Positions 1 through 11,051 of a DNA stretch of 64,000 nt are shown here, piece by piece. The notes under the pieces were generated by a model. It worked only from the letters and a program-made list of their open reading frames with translations, did no database searches and was not told where the DNA came from. The first letter of the stretch is position 1. Every line of letters begins with the position of its first letter. The stretch comes from Eonycteris spelaea. Taxonomy: Eukaryota > Chordata > Mammalia > Chiroptera > Pteropodidae. A program made the position numbers and the translations under genes. The DNA lies in contig PUFA01000224.1 in the NCBI GenBank assembly GCA_003508835.1, forward strand, positions 1,302,001 through 1,366,000, given 5' to 3'.

Positions 1-434
1 GAGCATGGCAGCTTGGTGTGCAAAAGGTATGTCAGCAGCCCTGTGCGCCAAAGGTTTGAACATCACAAAAGCTTAGGAAGCCGGGGTGGGGGCAGGAATG
101 AAGAAAGGAATGAAGGCCAGCAGAACATCGAAGCCGGTGAAAATCCAATGTCTGCAGTTCCCAGAAGGACAGGAACTGGATCTGTAGCTGATGGCTAGAG
201 TGGCAATGTGCCATTGGAGGCATAGGTCACATTGGCTGGAGTATCCTCTTTACAGGGATATTTCATGGGACGTATCTTAGGACCTCCTTGCTTTTTAAAA
301 AAAAGCTTTTCTGGGTAGAAAAATATTGCACTAAACTCCGCCCCTCCCCAGAGAAGAAAACAACATTGGCTAGTTGGAGAGTCATTAAAGACACTGTGTA
401 ACATTCAAAGATAAATTATATGAAAATAGATAAC
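1..434. other. unique sequence, nothing recognised
   Basis: I see no repeat family, RNA gene or convincing coding signal here. Short open frames on both strands overlap one another and look accidental. A 19-bp word at 244-262 recurs exactly at 1961-1979. Confidence 0.4.
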
Positions 435-444
435 AACAAGAAGC

Positions 445-610
445 GTTTGTATTGAGCTTTACAGCAAACCTCAGACTTGGGTAGACTTTCAAATTGTTAA
501 TCCTCACTACAGCCCCGCGAGGCAGATAAAACAGACGGCTTTTAATAATCTTGTTATGAAATGAGACTAAAGCTCTATGGGGTGTCTGAGACCACAGGCT
601 GCCCTGTGTC
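445..610 (-). repeat. MIR-family SINE fragment (antisense)
   Basis: Read on the plus strand, this resembles the reverse complement of the MIR core and tail. It has a TTAATCCTCACTACAGCC block, then a GCGAGGCAG stretch and an AATGAGACTAAAG stretch where MIR antisense has its ATGAGGAAACTGAGG box. It is heavily diverged. MIR is an ancient tRNA-derived SINE shared by all mammals, so it does not help identify the species. Confidence 0.5.
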
Positions 611-1991
611 AGCATTGTGGTTCTCATCAAGTCATCGAGCCACGGCGGAGACAAGGAAGAAACTCTCGAATCAAGAGCCAGCCAAGTGGAAGGAATAAGA
701 ATTGGTGACATGGTCTCCTACGAAACACCAGGCACGTTCCAGGGCTGCTTGGGTTTTAGGGACTGAGGGACAAGTACGAAATGAGGCCAGTGGTCCACTA
801 GCGGACCGAGATTCCTTAGTCTGGTGCTCTTTCCACTTCTGTAAACGGGTTGTGTAGAAAAACCAAAAGTACATGTGTGCATTTGAACTTGTTTCTGACA
901 GCAAAATGAAAACCACGAATCAACTAGAATCTAGTCCTCTGTGCAGGTTATACCTGACCCTGATCACACAAATGTGTCATCAAAAGGGGGCAGAAAAGCC
1001 GGCACGTGTGGGCACCGTGTGCCCGGAGCACCTGGATGCTGAGAGATCTGTCTGGGGGTCGCTTTGTTTCTGCTGCGAGGAGGTGAGTGGGAGTAGCCTT
1101 CCCCGGCTATTGGAGCCAACACGAGGCTCCCCTAGGGGACCCAGCAACTTTTCTTTTCTATCGCATAAGGTTCCCAAACGTGTTTATGGGAACATGGGTG
1201 CTTTGGGACATTAACAGAAGTTACCCAAAGAAAGGCTTTGGGACCAAACGCAGTGTTGAGATAAACAAAGATGCAACAGGCTTTTCCCTGCGGACCATTC
1301 CACCCCCTAAAGGTGCCAGGCTGCGTTGTGCAGCTTCAGGAGGGGCCCCCAGGATTCGGGGATTCCCAGATTCGCTGGCCATGAGACTCCTGCCCCGTGA
1401 GCATCCTGAGGGAAGGGCGTGCTGTAGAACGATCTCGTGGCCTGTAGCGTGATTAGGATCTCCTCATTGTATTCGGATGAGCAAAGAAAATGCAGCTGCT
1501 TCATTTTTCTAAAACTGGTCTCATCTTCCCCAGGAGAGCCCGCCCCGCTGCGTGGTTACTCAGGTCCAATGTGCTAGGTCAAATGCAGTCATCTCGACAG
1601 TCATTCTAGGTCTTTGGGGAAAAGTGCTCCACGCCCATCTCTGCCGCTCCAACTCTAGCGGAGAGGGCTATGTTTCGCATGACCCCGCGATACTGGAGGG
1701 AGGCTGGGGTGATCGGGTTGTGAGGGCCACCGCTCCTTGCCAGTGTTAGCCGTGGCGCAGCTGGCTGGGATTGCTGCACGGACGGTGACCACGGGCTCGG
1801 GGCGTCCCCCTGGCGTCTCTGCCGTCCTCTGTGCTGCTGCGGTAGCACACAGACGGCCTCTCTCAGGCTGACTTGGCCCACTCTTTCTTCTGTTGGCACC
1901 GCAGACCCTTCTGAGGCCCAATCTCCTCTGCTCAGGGACCATCTCACCTCTCACCAAGGCTCCTCTTTACAGGGATATTAGCTTCTTCATC

Positions 1992-2005
1992 CCCTAAGAG
2001 GGCGC
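1992..2005 (+). promoter_or_regulatory. possible CTCF-like site
   Basis: The core AAGAGGGCGC fits the AGRGGGCGC half of the CTCF consensus. About 11 of 14 positions agree, with mismatches at the 5' side. A motif match alone does not show binding. Confidence 0.25.
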
Positions 2006-2506
2006 ATGGGGACGGTGGGGGGCCTTGCACACCAGGTAGGAGCCAAACTCCCTCCACGAGATTATGCTGTGCCCCTGAGTTCTCTCTGATGTGGCTGCAC
2101 CTGGACGGTTGGCTCGAGGACCTGACATGGGGACGGACCCTCCCAGGGTTTCAAGAGAGATGTGGGGTGGGCGTGCTGGCCGAGTCTCTCTCCATTCGTC
2201 GAACGCAGGGCCTCAGCCTGGACGCAGCCTCCCCCTCCCCGGCTCCTTCCTCTTTCTTAGCAAAGGGAACTCTGTGACGTGAAAGGCTGGCGACATCTTC
2301 AGGTCCCAGACGGTTCTTCCTGAAGAGTAGAGATAGAGGGACTTACGAAACCCTCCCTAAAGACAACGCTTGGATTTCAAGATTCTTTTCTGGTTTCAAA
2401 ATCCTAGCTTGGATGCTAGAAGCGAAATGTTACCTCTTTCTCTTCCTTTGCATCTATGAGATCTATAAATTTCCCCGAAGTAGAAAGATTCCCCTGGAAG
2501 AAAAAA

Positions 2507-2529
2507 GGCGGGGGCGGGATGGGGGGGGG
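2507..2529 (+). other. G-quadruplex-capable G-run cluster
   Basis: Runs of five, three and nine G separated by one or two bases sit inside an otherwise mixed-composition stretch and meet the usual G4 motif. No promoter or exon is evident beside it. Confidence 0.5.
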
Positions 2530-2997
2530 AACGGCATCAGTACAAGAAAACATGTATTAGTGTATTTTAATATATTATTTCGTTGACATGGGATTTGCTG
2601 CTCAGAGAATAGTAAAACCACTCCAAATGCTGTTAGTGGGACCTAAAACATTTAATTGAACGATTATAGTTACAAAGAACACAAAAATAAAATAATGAAA
2701 TGTATACTGCCTCTCAACGCCTCCAGCTGAGCTGAGGAGGCCGGAAACGTCGGACTGCCAGTCACTTCCTTGCCCCGCCCACTACATTGTTAAGACCACC
2801 AGCCAAGCCCTGTGTGAACACGGGGCAGAGCTCAGGCCAGCCGATGGCTCGATGGCTCGATGGCTCGGCAATACCCAAGTGTCTGCCTCACTGGCTTTTA
2901 CTAGGATTGCAGCAACCCGACAGGTTTACAACTTTTAGAGTAACACAGGCTCAGATTTTAGGGGGTGAATATGAACAGTTCTACTTGAGACTGCCCA

Positions 2998-3240
2998 AAC
3001 TTAACAGCTTCTATACTGGAAATTCTTTTAAAATTATTATTAGGAAAAGCTACAAATGTACAGAAAGAGAGACTCGTAGCCTGAACTTCCATCTTTTAGA
3101 TTTGACAATTGTTAACATTTTTCCACAGTTACTTCGTTTTTCTTCTGAAGTATTTTAAAAGGAAATTACAGACATGATGGCATTTCATCCCTAAATACTT
3201 TTTCAAACTATAGAAACAATTTCCTATGTAACCATAATTC
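2998..3240 (-). mobile_element. old L1 (L1M) 3'-region fragment, antisense
   Basis: The segment from about 3050 to 3240 resembles the reverse complement of an old L1M 3' UTR. Markers are the words AATTACAGACATGATGGCATTTC and CATCCCTAAATACTTT, followed by a block near TATGTAACCATAATTCC. The left edge is uncertain because the copy is highly diverged. It abuts the better preserved L1 that follows. Confidence 0.5.
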
Positions 3241-4470
3241 CATTTTTTTTTAAATAGACATTTTTAGAGCAGTTTTAGCAAAACTTAGGGAAAGTACTGA
3301 GATTCCTCATATAGTCTCTGCCCCAACACAGGCACAGCCTCACCTGTTATCGACATCCTTGACTAGGCCGGTTACAGTCGATGAACCTACAGTGACACAT
3401 CGTTATCACCCGAAGCCCATAGTTTATATTAGCGTTCACTCTTGGTGTTGCACATTCTATGGGTTTTGACAAATATACAAGGACATGCATCCATCATTAG
3501 AATACGATGCAGAATGGTTTCACTGCCCTAAAGATCCTATGCGCTCCGCCTGTCCATTTAACCCCTAACCCTTGGCGACCGCTAATCAAGTCTATTTATC
3601 CATTCATCTACTGAAGGATATCTTGGTTGCTTCCAAGTTTTGACAATTATCAATAAAGCTGCTATAAAGATGTAGGCACAGGTTTTTGTGTGGACGTAAG
3701 TTTTCGACTAAATGGGGTAAGTACCAAAGAGCATGACTGCTGGGTTGTAAGAACATCGTTAGTTTTGTAAGAAACTGCTAAACCGTCTGCCTTTGTATTT
3801 CGTATTCCCGTCAGCCACGAATGAGAGTTCCTGTTACTTCATGACTTTTCAGAGTCGAAGTTTTTAATTTTAATCAGGTTCGGCTAATCGATTATTTGTT
3901 TCATGGATTGTGCCTCGGTGCAGTCATTGCCATACCCATGATCATTTAGATATTCTTCGTTATTTCCTAGGATATTTATAGTTTCACATTGTCCATTTGA
4001 GTCTGTGGTCATTTCAAGTGAACTTTTGTGGAGGGTGTATGATCTGTATCTAGACTTATTTTTTTTGCATGTGGATGTTCAGTTGTCCCAGGAACATTTG
4101 TTGAAAAAATTATTTTTCCTTCGTTGTACTGCCTGTGTTCCTTTATCAAACATCTGTTGACTATATTTACGAAAGGTGGTTTCTGGGTTCTTTATTCTGT
4201 TTCATTGATCTAGTTGCCTTTTTTGCTGTTGTTGTTGTTTGGCCAATACCACACAATTTTGGTTACTGTAGCTTTACAGTAAGTCTTGGAGTCCAGTAGT
4301 GTTGGTCCTCTGACTTTGTTATTCCACAATATCGTGTGGAATAACACGATCTTGACCTTTTGCCTCTCCGTATAAACATTAGAGTCAGTTTGTTGATATT
4401 CACAAAATAACTTGCTGAGATTTTGATTGAGATTGCTCTGAATCTATAGATTAAGTTGGAAAAACTGACG
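3241..4470 (-). mobile_element. L1 (L1MA/L1MB type) 3' UTR and ORF2 end, antisense
   Basis: The sequence follows the reverse complement of a mid-age L1: 3' UTR with a T-run at 3241-3255, the block around GGGTTTTGACAAATATACAA, then TTGGTTGCTTCCAAGTTTTG and CATGTGGATGTTCAGTTG of the ORF2 region. Between 3590 and 3600 about 200 bp of the usual sequence is missing. L1 encodes an RNA-binding ORF1 protein and an endonuclease/reverse transcriptase (ORF2). This copy is 5'-truncated and full of stops, so it cannot code. Several CpGs occur where I expect TpG or CpA. The element continues after a nested insertion at 4471-4795. Confidence 0.85.
4317..4346. repeat. perfect 12-bp inverted repeat (6-nt loop)
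   Basis: TGTTATTCCACA (4317-4328) and TGTGGAATAACA (4335-4346) are exact reverse complements around ATATCG. A second, overlapping hairpin can form between ATCGTGT (4331-4337) and ACACGAT (4344-4350). Neither is normal for the L1 ORF2 region in which they lie. Confidence 0.8.
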
Positions 4471-4795
4471 TTTTTTTTCGCTTTTTAAATTTTTATTTTT
4501 CCATTACAGTTGACATTCAATATTGTATTATTTTGAGGTATACAGCATGGTGTTTAGACATTTATGTAATTTACAAAGTGATCGTCCTGATGGAACTAGT
4601 ACTGACCTGGCTCCAGACACAGTTATTATAATATCGCTAACTAGATTCCCTATGCTGTACTTGATACCCTCATGACTATTTTGTAACTAACGATTTCTAC
4701 TTCTTTTTTTTCTTCCATCTTTACTGAAATATGACAGACAATTAGTTGCTTATCTTTACATTGTATAATTCAATTAGTTCTTTTTTCTTCAATTA
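4471..4795 (-). mobile_element. nested L1 3' end inserted in older L1
   Basis: The host L1 breaks after AACTGACG and resumes at TGACATCCTGATAATATTG. What lies between starts with a T-run and contains TTCCATTACAGTTGACATTC, a TACAGCATGG..TTAGACATTTAT block and CCCTATGCTGTACTT. This is the antisense 3' UTR of an L1 lineage I associate with bats and other Laurasiatheria. The short word around the junction (ACTGACG versus AGTGACA) may be the decayed target duplication. A second T-run at 4704-4713 suggests a composite insertion. Confidence 0.7.
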
Positions 4796-4909
4796 TAGTG
4801 ACATCCTGATAATATTGAATCTTTCTATCTATGGACATGGAATATCTCTCCATTTATTTAGTTCTTTGATTTCTTTCATCAGAGTTTTGTAGTTTTTTCA
4901 TGGAAAAAT

Positions 4910-4956
<47 letters not shown>

Positions 4957-5385
4957 TTTTAGATTTATACCTGAGCATTTCATTTTGGGGGTGTTAATGT
5001 GAATAATAAAGCCTTTTTAATTTCAAATTCCACTTATTCATTGCTAATGTATAGAGAGGTGATAGACTTTTGTATATTAACCTTGTATTCTGCAACTTTG
5101 CTATTATAGTTCATTGGTTCCAGAAGTTTTTAGATTGATTCTTTCTTATTTTTTTTACCTAAGAGTTTTCTTCCTTCCCAATCTGTATACTTTGTACTTC
5201 CTTTTCTTGTCTTATTATATTAGCTAGGACTTCTAGTACAATATTGAAAAGTAGAGGGAAAATCCTTGCCTTGTTTATAATCTTACAGGAAAACTTCTAG
5301 TTTCTCATCATTAAATATGTTCTTAGCTATAGATATTTTGTAGATGTTCTTTATCAAGTTGGGGAAGTTCCCCTCTATTCCCCCA
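4796..5385 (-). mobile_element. L1 ORF2 region, antisense (continuation)
   Basis: This resumes the host L1. Markers include GGAATATCTCTCCATTTATT, TTGTATATTAACCTTGTATT, CTTTTCTTGTCTTATTATAT and TGTTCTTTATCAAGTTGGGG, all diagnostic of the reverse-transcriptase segment read backwards. It is interrupted by an (AT)n run and carries many frame breaks, so it is a non-coding fossil. Confidence 0.9.
4911..4952. repeat. (AT)n microsatellite
   Basis: About twenty uninterrupted TA units lie inside the antisense L1, at the point where the family normally reads an AT-rich linker (TTGTACATATT). The expansion is local. Confidence 0.97.
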
Positions 5386-5515
5386 TAATATCATAATTAT
5401 ACCTAAGAAAATAAACCAGAGTTCTGTAATATTATCTACACTTGGTTTCAAAATTTTCCAACTATGTTCTTACATGTAGTATGTTTTAACCAGAATCCAA
5501 GTAAGACTGGCCTGT
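5386..5515 (-). mobile_element. old L1M 3'-UTR fragment, antisense
   Basis: The words ATTATACCTAAGAAAATAAA and AATATTATCTACACTTGG match the block of old L1M 3' UTRs that normally reads CACACCTAAGAAAATTAACA, followed by a run of ATATCATCTAATA. It is a short piece joined directly to the preceding L1. Confidence 0.5.
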
Positions 5516-5587
5516 GATTTTTTATTTTTAATTATTATTTTTCATAAGTTATTTACATTGTGATGAACAAAACTCCTATTTGGTAGA

Positions 5588-6235
5588 TATTTGGTTTTAA
5601 AAAAACTAACAGCTTTATTGGGATATAATTCACATACCATAAAATTCACCCTTTCAAAGTATGTAATGGTGTTTTTCACTCTAATAATAGAATTGTGTGA
5701 CCATCACCACTGTCTAATGTACGAACATGTTCATCACCCCAAAAGAAACCTCATACCCATTAACAGTCACTCCACATTTTCCCTTTCACCCCAGCCCCTG
5801 GAAATCACTAATCTGTTTTCTTTGTCTTTGCGGATTTGCTTATTCTGAACAGTTCATATAAGTGGAATCACACAGTATGTGGACTTTTGTGTCTGGTTTC
5901 TTTCACTTTACATATTTTCAAGGTTCCTTTATGCTGTAGCCTGTATCAGTACTCCATTTCTTTTTATGACTGAATAATATTCTATTGTATTGATAAGCCA
6001 TACCTCTTTTACTTACCCATTTATCAGTTGATGGACATTTGGATTATTTCCACTTTTTAACTATTGTGAATAATGCTGCTATGAACATTTATATACAAGT
6101 TTTTGTGTGGATGTATATTTTCAATTCTTTTGGGTATATACCTAGGAATAGAATTTTTAAGTTATAAGATAACTGAGTTTAACATTCAAAAGACCAAATT
6201 GTTTTTTAAAGTGACTTTACAATTTTGTAATCTGT
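5588..6235 (-). mobile_element. L1 (L1M type) 3' region, antisense
   Basis: It begins AACAGCTTTATTGGGATATA and runs through CATCACCCCAAAAGAAACC, GAATAATATTCTATTGTATT and GGACATTTGGATTATTTCC to the ATATACCTAGGAATAGAATT block. This order is that of the antisense L1 3' end. It is 5'-truncated at about 6235. Two open frames on the plus strand here are antisense to L1 and have no meaning. Confidence 0.92.
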
Positions 6236-9200
6236 ACTGAAATAAGTACATAAAATCTATTTAAGAGACAGTGATTGGTTTAACTGCTCTTTAAATATTT
6301 GCTAGTCTTGCTGATGTGACTGAAATTTCCTTAATTTTTGGAGCTGCGACATGGAAATGCCTATGTCAAAAATATATTTATCTAAGAGAAATAAAATATG
6401 GAGCAGTTAGAATGTGTTCATCAATTTGGCATAGGTAAACAGAACATTGGTCAGGTAAGTTTTGATAAGAGAAGGTGGTCGAAGACTCTGGGTGGTCCAA
6501 CCTTGCTCAGAAAAGGCTGGCCTGGAGATGGAGCTGAGTCATGAAGGAGACAGATGCTTGTATATTAATCTTGTATCCTGCAACCTTGCTATATTGGCTT
6601 ATTAGTACTGGGAGGAGGACCGCTTTAGAGGAGACCATTCTGAAGAAAACTGAACAGGGCTGCATGGAGCACATTTAACACTTTTGTCCAGATTGGTACT
6701 CCTTTTTATTATTCTAGGACTGAGAATAGAGCTAAACATTTATCAAAATAAAATCAATCCTTCGTTGATTTCACTTTTGAAAAAGGATAAATCCGGTTGC
6801 GTGGCGATAAATGTTTAACAACTCACTCGTTATGGGGGATAAAATCCCTATTTGTAGGATTTGAGGTTTCTGTGGTGTAATTACCCTTACCATGTCCGAT
6901 TTCAAGTTTCCAATGTGGCATTATTGAACATGACATTGGGAAGAAGCTATGCACATCAGCTTTCTTGAGCCAGTAGGAGCCGGCTCCAGCACACCATGCA
7001 TTGAAGTGACGGATAATCCAACAGATATTATCGAGGTGTGGCAGCTCATATGAAGTTGGAACTGGCTAGACTAAGGAGTAAGAGAGAGGTGGAATGAAAG
7101 TAGGCCAATCACAGAGGAGAAGAGTAACCTGGCATAGAAAAGCTGGTCACCCACCTGTTTCATAGACTGAATCTTGGTGCAGTTCTGAGTTTCTTTTGAG
7201 ATGCAAACAGCCTTCAGAAACACAGAAACCTGCTCAAAAGGCTCTGGCCCAGGTTCTGCTGCACTACGATAATGAAGAATTGGATGAGGCTCACCTGGAC
7301 CTACTTGGCCTCCAGGAGCCTGAAATGAAATCAAAGAGCCAGGCTCAACGGAAGCTTTTCTTTCTCCTCAATGTGAACCTGCATGGTGTAAGCATAATTT
7401 CCACTGAGAATTAGTTGCTTAGAGAAGAAGGATCCCAGCAAATCTGGACCAGGTGTTCACTCCACGTAGCCCCAGAGCCAAGAAAAACCATATTTGGGGC
7501 ACCAGAAAGAAGAAAAAGGAGAATGCCAAATAATAATCATCTTTCAAATTGTTTCTGCTCATCCAAGGGACTGGGTTTTTCTGGCTCCCTAAGTTCCACT
7601 GGGCAACTCGGTCTCATTTCTGCAGAGAATTTTCTGATGATCATGAGTGAAGTCAACCAGTGGGGGGTTCTAAAGATAGATGACTTTCCTCTCTGAAATC
7701 CAAGCAATACCTGAAGCAGGGTCTTTCGGAAGCCAAATGAGGCAGTAGAAAAGAAATACCTCAGTTACTCAACCCGGGAGGGGCAATGGGCCGTGGGACG
7801 TCACATAACCAGGCTGATGGATTTTTCACAGAATCGACAGGAGTTTTGGCACAGCTGTCCTGAGTGACTGGTTGCTCAGGCGATGAGCAGACACAGCTTT
7901 CTTTTAACTCAATGGGATGCCGATTATCCTCTTCTTTACCTGCTAGACCCGAGGGGAAATAAATCAGTATATTTTAGAAAGATGCATATATTTCCTTTGT
8001 GAGTGAAATGAAACCAAAGGAATAATTTTAATAAATTATGAGTGCTCACGTATCCTGACCGGGAGAAAAGAAAGACTGGTTTTTCCTTCCAGAACAGTCA
8101 CTGATCTACCCAATCTGTTAAAGAATAATCGAACCAGCAACAATCACATCCAATGAAGTAGCTACTGATTACACTGCTCTATAAACAGTTCCTGCATTCA
8201 GACACGCTGGTTGTTAAAAATGGATCATTACATCACCACGGGTGTCGTTAGAGTTTTAACAGCTCCCAGATTCAGAAGAGCAAACCCTGAAAAATGAGGA
8301 CCGATGTCTTATTTTCCCTTTCCTGACTGCCCTGAACCTCACCTTACAGAGTCTGAGACCGTTGCTTTCCTCCAAATTCAAATCCTTCATTCACATTCTT
8401 CCATGTTATCCGTCTCATAAGGTATTTCAAAATACACCATTTCCCTTAAATGATTTACACATTTTTTATCTCATCCCGCAAACTCCCAGACAGCGGACGG
8501 AAAAGGCACCGTGAGCCAAGCCTGACACAGTCCACCCAGGCCCCTGTGTTTAGCTTCCAAATGAGGGACTTGGATTATGCGTCAATTCGGATCAGGTTCA
8601 GCTGGAACAGAGACTGAAATGGCAGTGCAAGTGACTTCAGTTAAACGTGGAGGGACTTCTCTCTCACCGAGTGAAGCGTGGTGGTACAGAGGACAGGGCC
8701 GGCACATCAACTCCGTGATCGTCCGGGCCCCCAGCTCCTTCTACCTTGTTGCTCCTCCACACACGACTCCCACCTCTTGGTCTCAGGCGGCGGTTCTAGA
8801 TGAAGCCGGTGTGCCCACGTTTCTGCCATCGGTGAAAAAAGGCATGTTGCTTCTCTGACACGGCACGACCAGAAGTAACACTCAACACTTCCACGGACGA
8901 GACACGGGGTAACCACCAGAGAGTCTGGGAGATGGCGTGTTTAGCCATTGACCAGCTAAACATCAGGGATTCTATTTTCATGGAGAAAAGGGAACACAGA
9001 GGAAAGGAAACAGCTATCTTTCTTAAATTGTGTCACCAAAGCCCCAGGGTTTTCGTGCGCTGTTGCACAGGTGTTATTGTGGGTTGGGGGACGGAAGAAT
9101 GCGTGAGTCAATTTGCATAGGATCCCAGACTTCTCAGAATCAGAGCGTATGGGTGGGTGCCTCTTTGTGAAGTGCAATTGTACTGGAACATTACTAACAG

Positions 9201-9500
9201 ATGCCGTGGTCTAGGCTGAGCGGCATGGAGAGTTGACCGGTAAGAGTTCTCAGGGCCCCAGGGGTGCTCCCAGGGGTGTTCCGAATTGAGGAAGAGGAAA
9301 GCCGATTCTGGAGCAGAGTACCAGTCCTGGACAAGGACACGTCGAGCTAGCGTTCAATCAGTTTTCAACATCGATGACATCGTATGGCACAAGCAGAAGC
9401 CACGGCAGCTCAGATGACTGGGCTGTGAAATTGGACTGATAAGGTTCTATATGTTTCTCTCTGATTGAGTTGTGAGCCGAGTGATGGTTATAGCAGAGTA
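6236..9500. other. mostly unique sequence, no gene recognised
   Basis: Apart from a 55-bp L1 scrap at 6554-6608, I recognise nothing. A 72-codon plus-strand frame at 7196-7414 contains an acidic stretch (DNEELDEAHLDLLGLQEPE) that looks protein-like, but it lacks convincing splice borders and a start context. Frames around 8577-9180 overlap on both strands. The stretch near 8100-8220 has even composition and no repeat signature and could be conserved non-coding DNA. Confidence 0.35.
6554..6608 (-). mobile_element. short L1 ORF2 fragment, antisense
   Basis: TTGTATATTAATCTTGTATC, CTGCAACCTTGCTAT and the following GCTTATTAGT match the same ORF2 block seen at 5070-5120. It is an isolated piece flanked by unrelated sequence. 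Confidence 0.75.
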
Positions 9501-9682
9501 GAGTTTCTCGACCTCGGCACCGCTGATGTTCTGGACCAGGCCACTCTCTGTTCTGTGTGGCTGTAATGTGCATTTTAGGGTGCTTAGCAGCATCCTGGGC
9601 CTCTATCAACAGATGCCAGTAGGACCCGGTTGCCAAATGTTCTCCAGGTGCAAAATCGCCCACAGCTGGAAACAGCTGGCTT
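9500..9682 (+). mobile_element. MER20-like hAT-Charlie DNA transposon fragment
   Basis: It begins GAGTTTCTCGACCTCGGCAC and includes GTGCATTTTAGGGTGCTTAG, CAGCATCCTGGGCCTCTA, AGATGCCAGTAGGACCC and GCAAAATCGCCCACAGCTGG. This is the order of the non-autonomous hAT element I know as MER20. It codes for nothing. The strand is given relative to this reading direction only. Confidence 0.75.
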
Positions 9683-9857
9683 AGAATCTAGGTAACAGTG
9701 ACCATTTTTGTACTTTGCTAATGGCTGTCCACGTTGGTACAATCCTTTCATAAATCAGATGGGCTGCGTATCAAAGGCCTTAATGTGTTTGTGACTGACG
9801 TAATAATCTCTTTCCTGGTCTCTGCCCTGAGGAAACAATTTGTAAGAGGTTTTCTGT

Positions 9858-10200
9858 CTAAAGATGTTTATTGCAGTGCTGTTATCAACAGAGAAAAACT
9901 GCAAACAGCCAAAAATATTAAACAATAGGAAAGAATTAGGTAAACCATGCTGGACCATGCACTCACTCACATGCGTTTCCGAGTTTATAATAATGGGGGG
10001 AAAATACTTATAATCATAAGCGAGTAAATTAAAAACTACAGGAAAAAAAGACAAGAAGAAAATTTACTGAAGTGGTAGACTCTGAGATTAGGAGTGATTT
10101 TTTCCCCCTCCTTCCTCCATATTCCTATAGTTTCCAAATTCTCTAAGCTCAATAGAAATGACTGTATATCAAACTACAAACCAAAACTTAAAAAAAAAAA
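9858..10200 (+). mobile_element. old L1M 3' end, sense
   Basis: GATGTTTATTGCAGTGCTGT followed by GAGAAAAACTGCAAACAGCC and an AAACAATAGGAAAGAATTAG block is the sense L1 ORF2 tail, just upstream of the 3' UTR. The rest fits a diverged 3' UTR ending in A-runs near 10190 and 10210. Most of the element is missing (5' truncation). Confidence 0.7.
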
Positions 10201-10900
10201 ATCCTGATTAAAAAAAAAATCTGGGGATCAAAGATGGAAAGCCATGCCCTCAGCACTCCTTAGAGAATAGTGGCAGGGGCGGGGGTCTGGGCTGGTGGTG
10301 GCCTTTATGAGCATTTCTGTTGTTGAGAAAGAGGCTAAACTGGTGTTCTTTCCCACACGGAGTTGCTGAGCTTTGTGCCAAGTGACCCTGGCACGCTGAC
10401 CACAACCCCCTGAAGCAGGACCCCTATTAAAGGCTCTCACAGGCTGGGCAGGAGGAAGCCCAAGCACCTATAAGAAAGCTTGACCCAAGGCATTATCAAA
10501 TAGGAGCCTTCGATATTCAATAGTGAAAAATAGGGCCAACCAGATCCTGTCTCAGGAAATGTGCAGGAAAGAACACGTTTAGGAAGCGTCCCTGCCCATC
10601 CCGGAGTGATAAACAAGGACAACCAGGCCATTAAACAGCTGCGGGATCCTGGACAATGAGAATGATTATTCTAGTTCCTCCCAAGGCCACAGAGATGCCT
10701 TTTCTTACTCCTTCACTTTCTTGCAAGAAGCTCCTACCGCAGGTGGAGATCTAGGCAGGGTGAGACCCAGTGCCTGATGAAGCTTGTCTCCCTTTTGCTG
10801 TGTAGAGGGACATTACAGGGACAGCTAGAACCCTCTTCCCCACCCCAGTGGCCCCGAAGACCACTCCACAGATAAGGCATGGGAAACTTGTCAAATTCCA
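10201..10900. other. unique sequence
   Basis: No repeat or coding signal is recognised. Short frames on the minus strand (10228-10631) have no domain and no splice context. Confidence 0.35.
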
Positions 10901-10904
10901 GATT

Positions 10905-11018
10905 CCTGGCTCCTCCTCTAGATAATTTGATAGTCTTGGAGAGTGGGGTGCTAGGAATTTGCATTTAAGAGTTCCCAGGTAATTCTGATGTGTAATCTGG
11001 TTTGGGAACCATGGTTTT
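10905..11018 (+). mobile_element. MER5A hAT-Charlie fragment
   Basis: GAGTGGGGTGCTAGGAATTT, GCATTTAAGAGTTCCCAGGT, AATTCTGATGTG and TTTGGGAACCATGG follow the right half of MER5A, a short non-autonomous hAT element common to placental mammals. Confidence 0.75.
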
Positions 11019-11051
11019 ACTCATTACTGCAAAAACTACACCTTCATACTC

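Larger units (their letters stand above)
611..2995. other. unique sequence, moderately GC-rich
   Basis: No repeat or gene is recognised. Many overlapping frames of 60-120 codons occur on both strands between 870 and 2280, as expected in GC-rich DNA, and none has a recognisable domain. A CTCF-like motif (1992-2005), a G-run cluster (2507-2529) and three tandem copies of GATGGCTC (2844-2868) are the only local features. Confidence 0.4.

Noticed and set aside
7196..7414. Acidic, protein-like 72-codon frame as an exon or small gene
   Set aside because: The peptide looks plausible, but there is no acceptor, no good donor, no start context and no family match.
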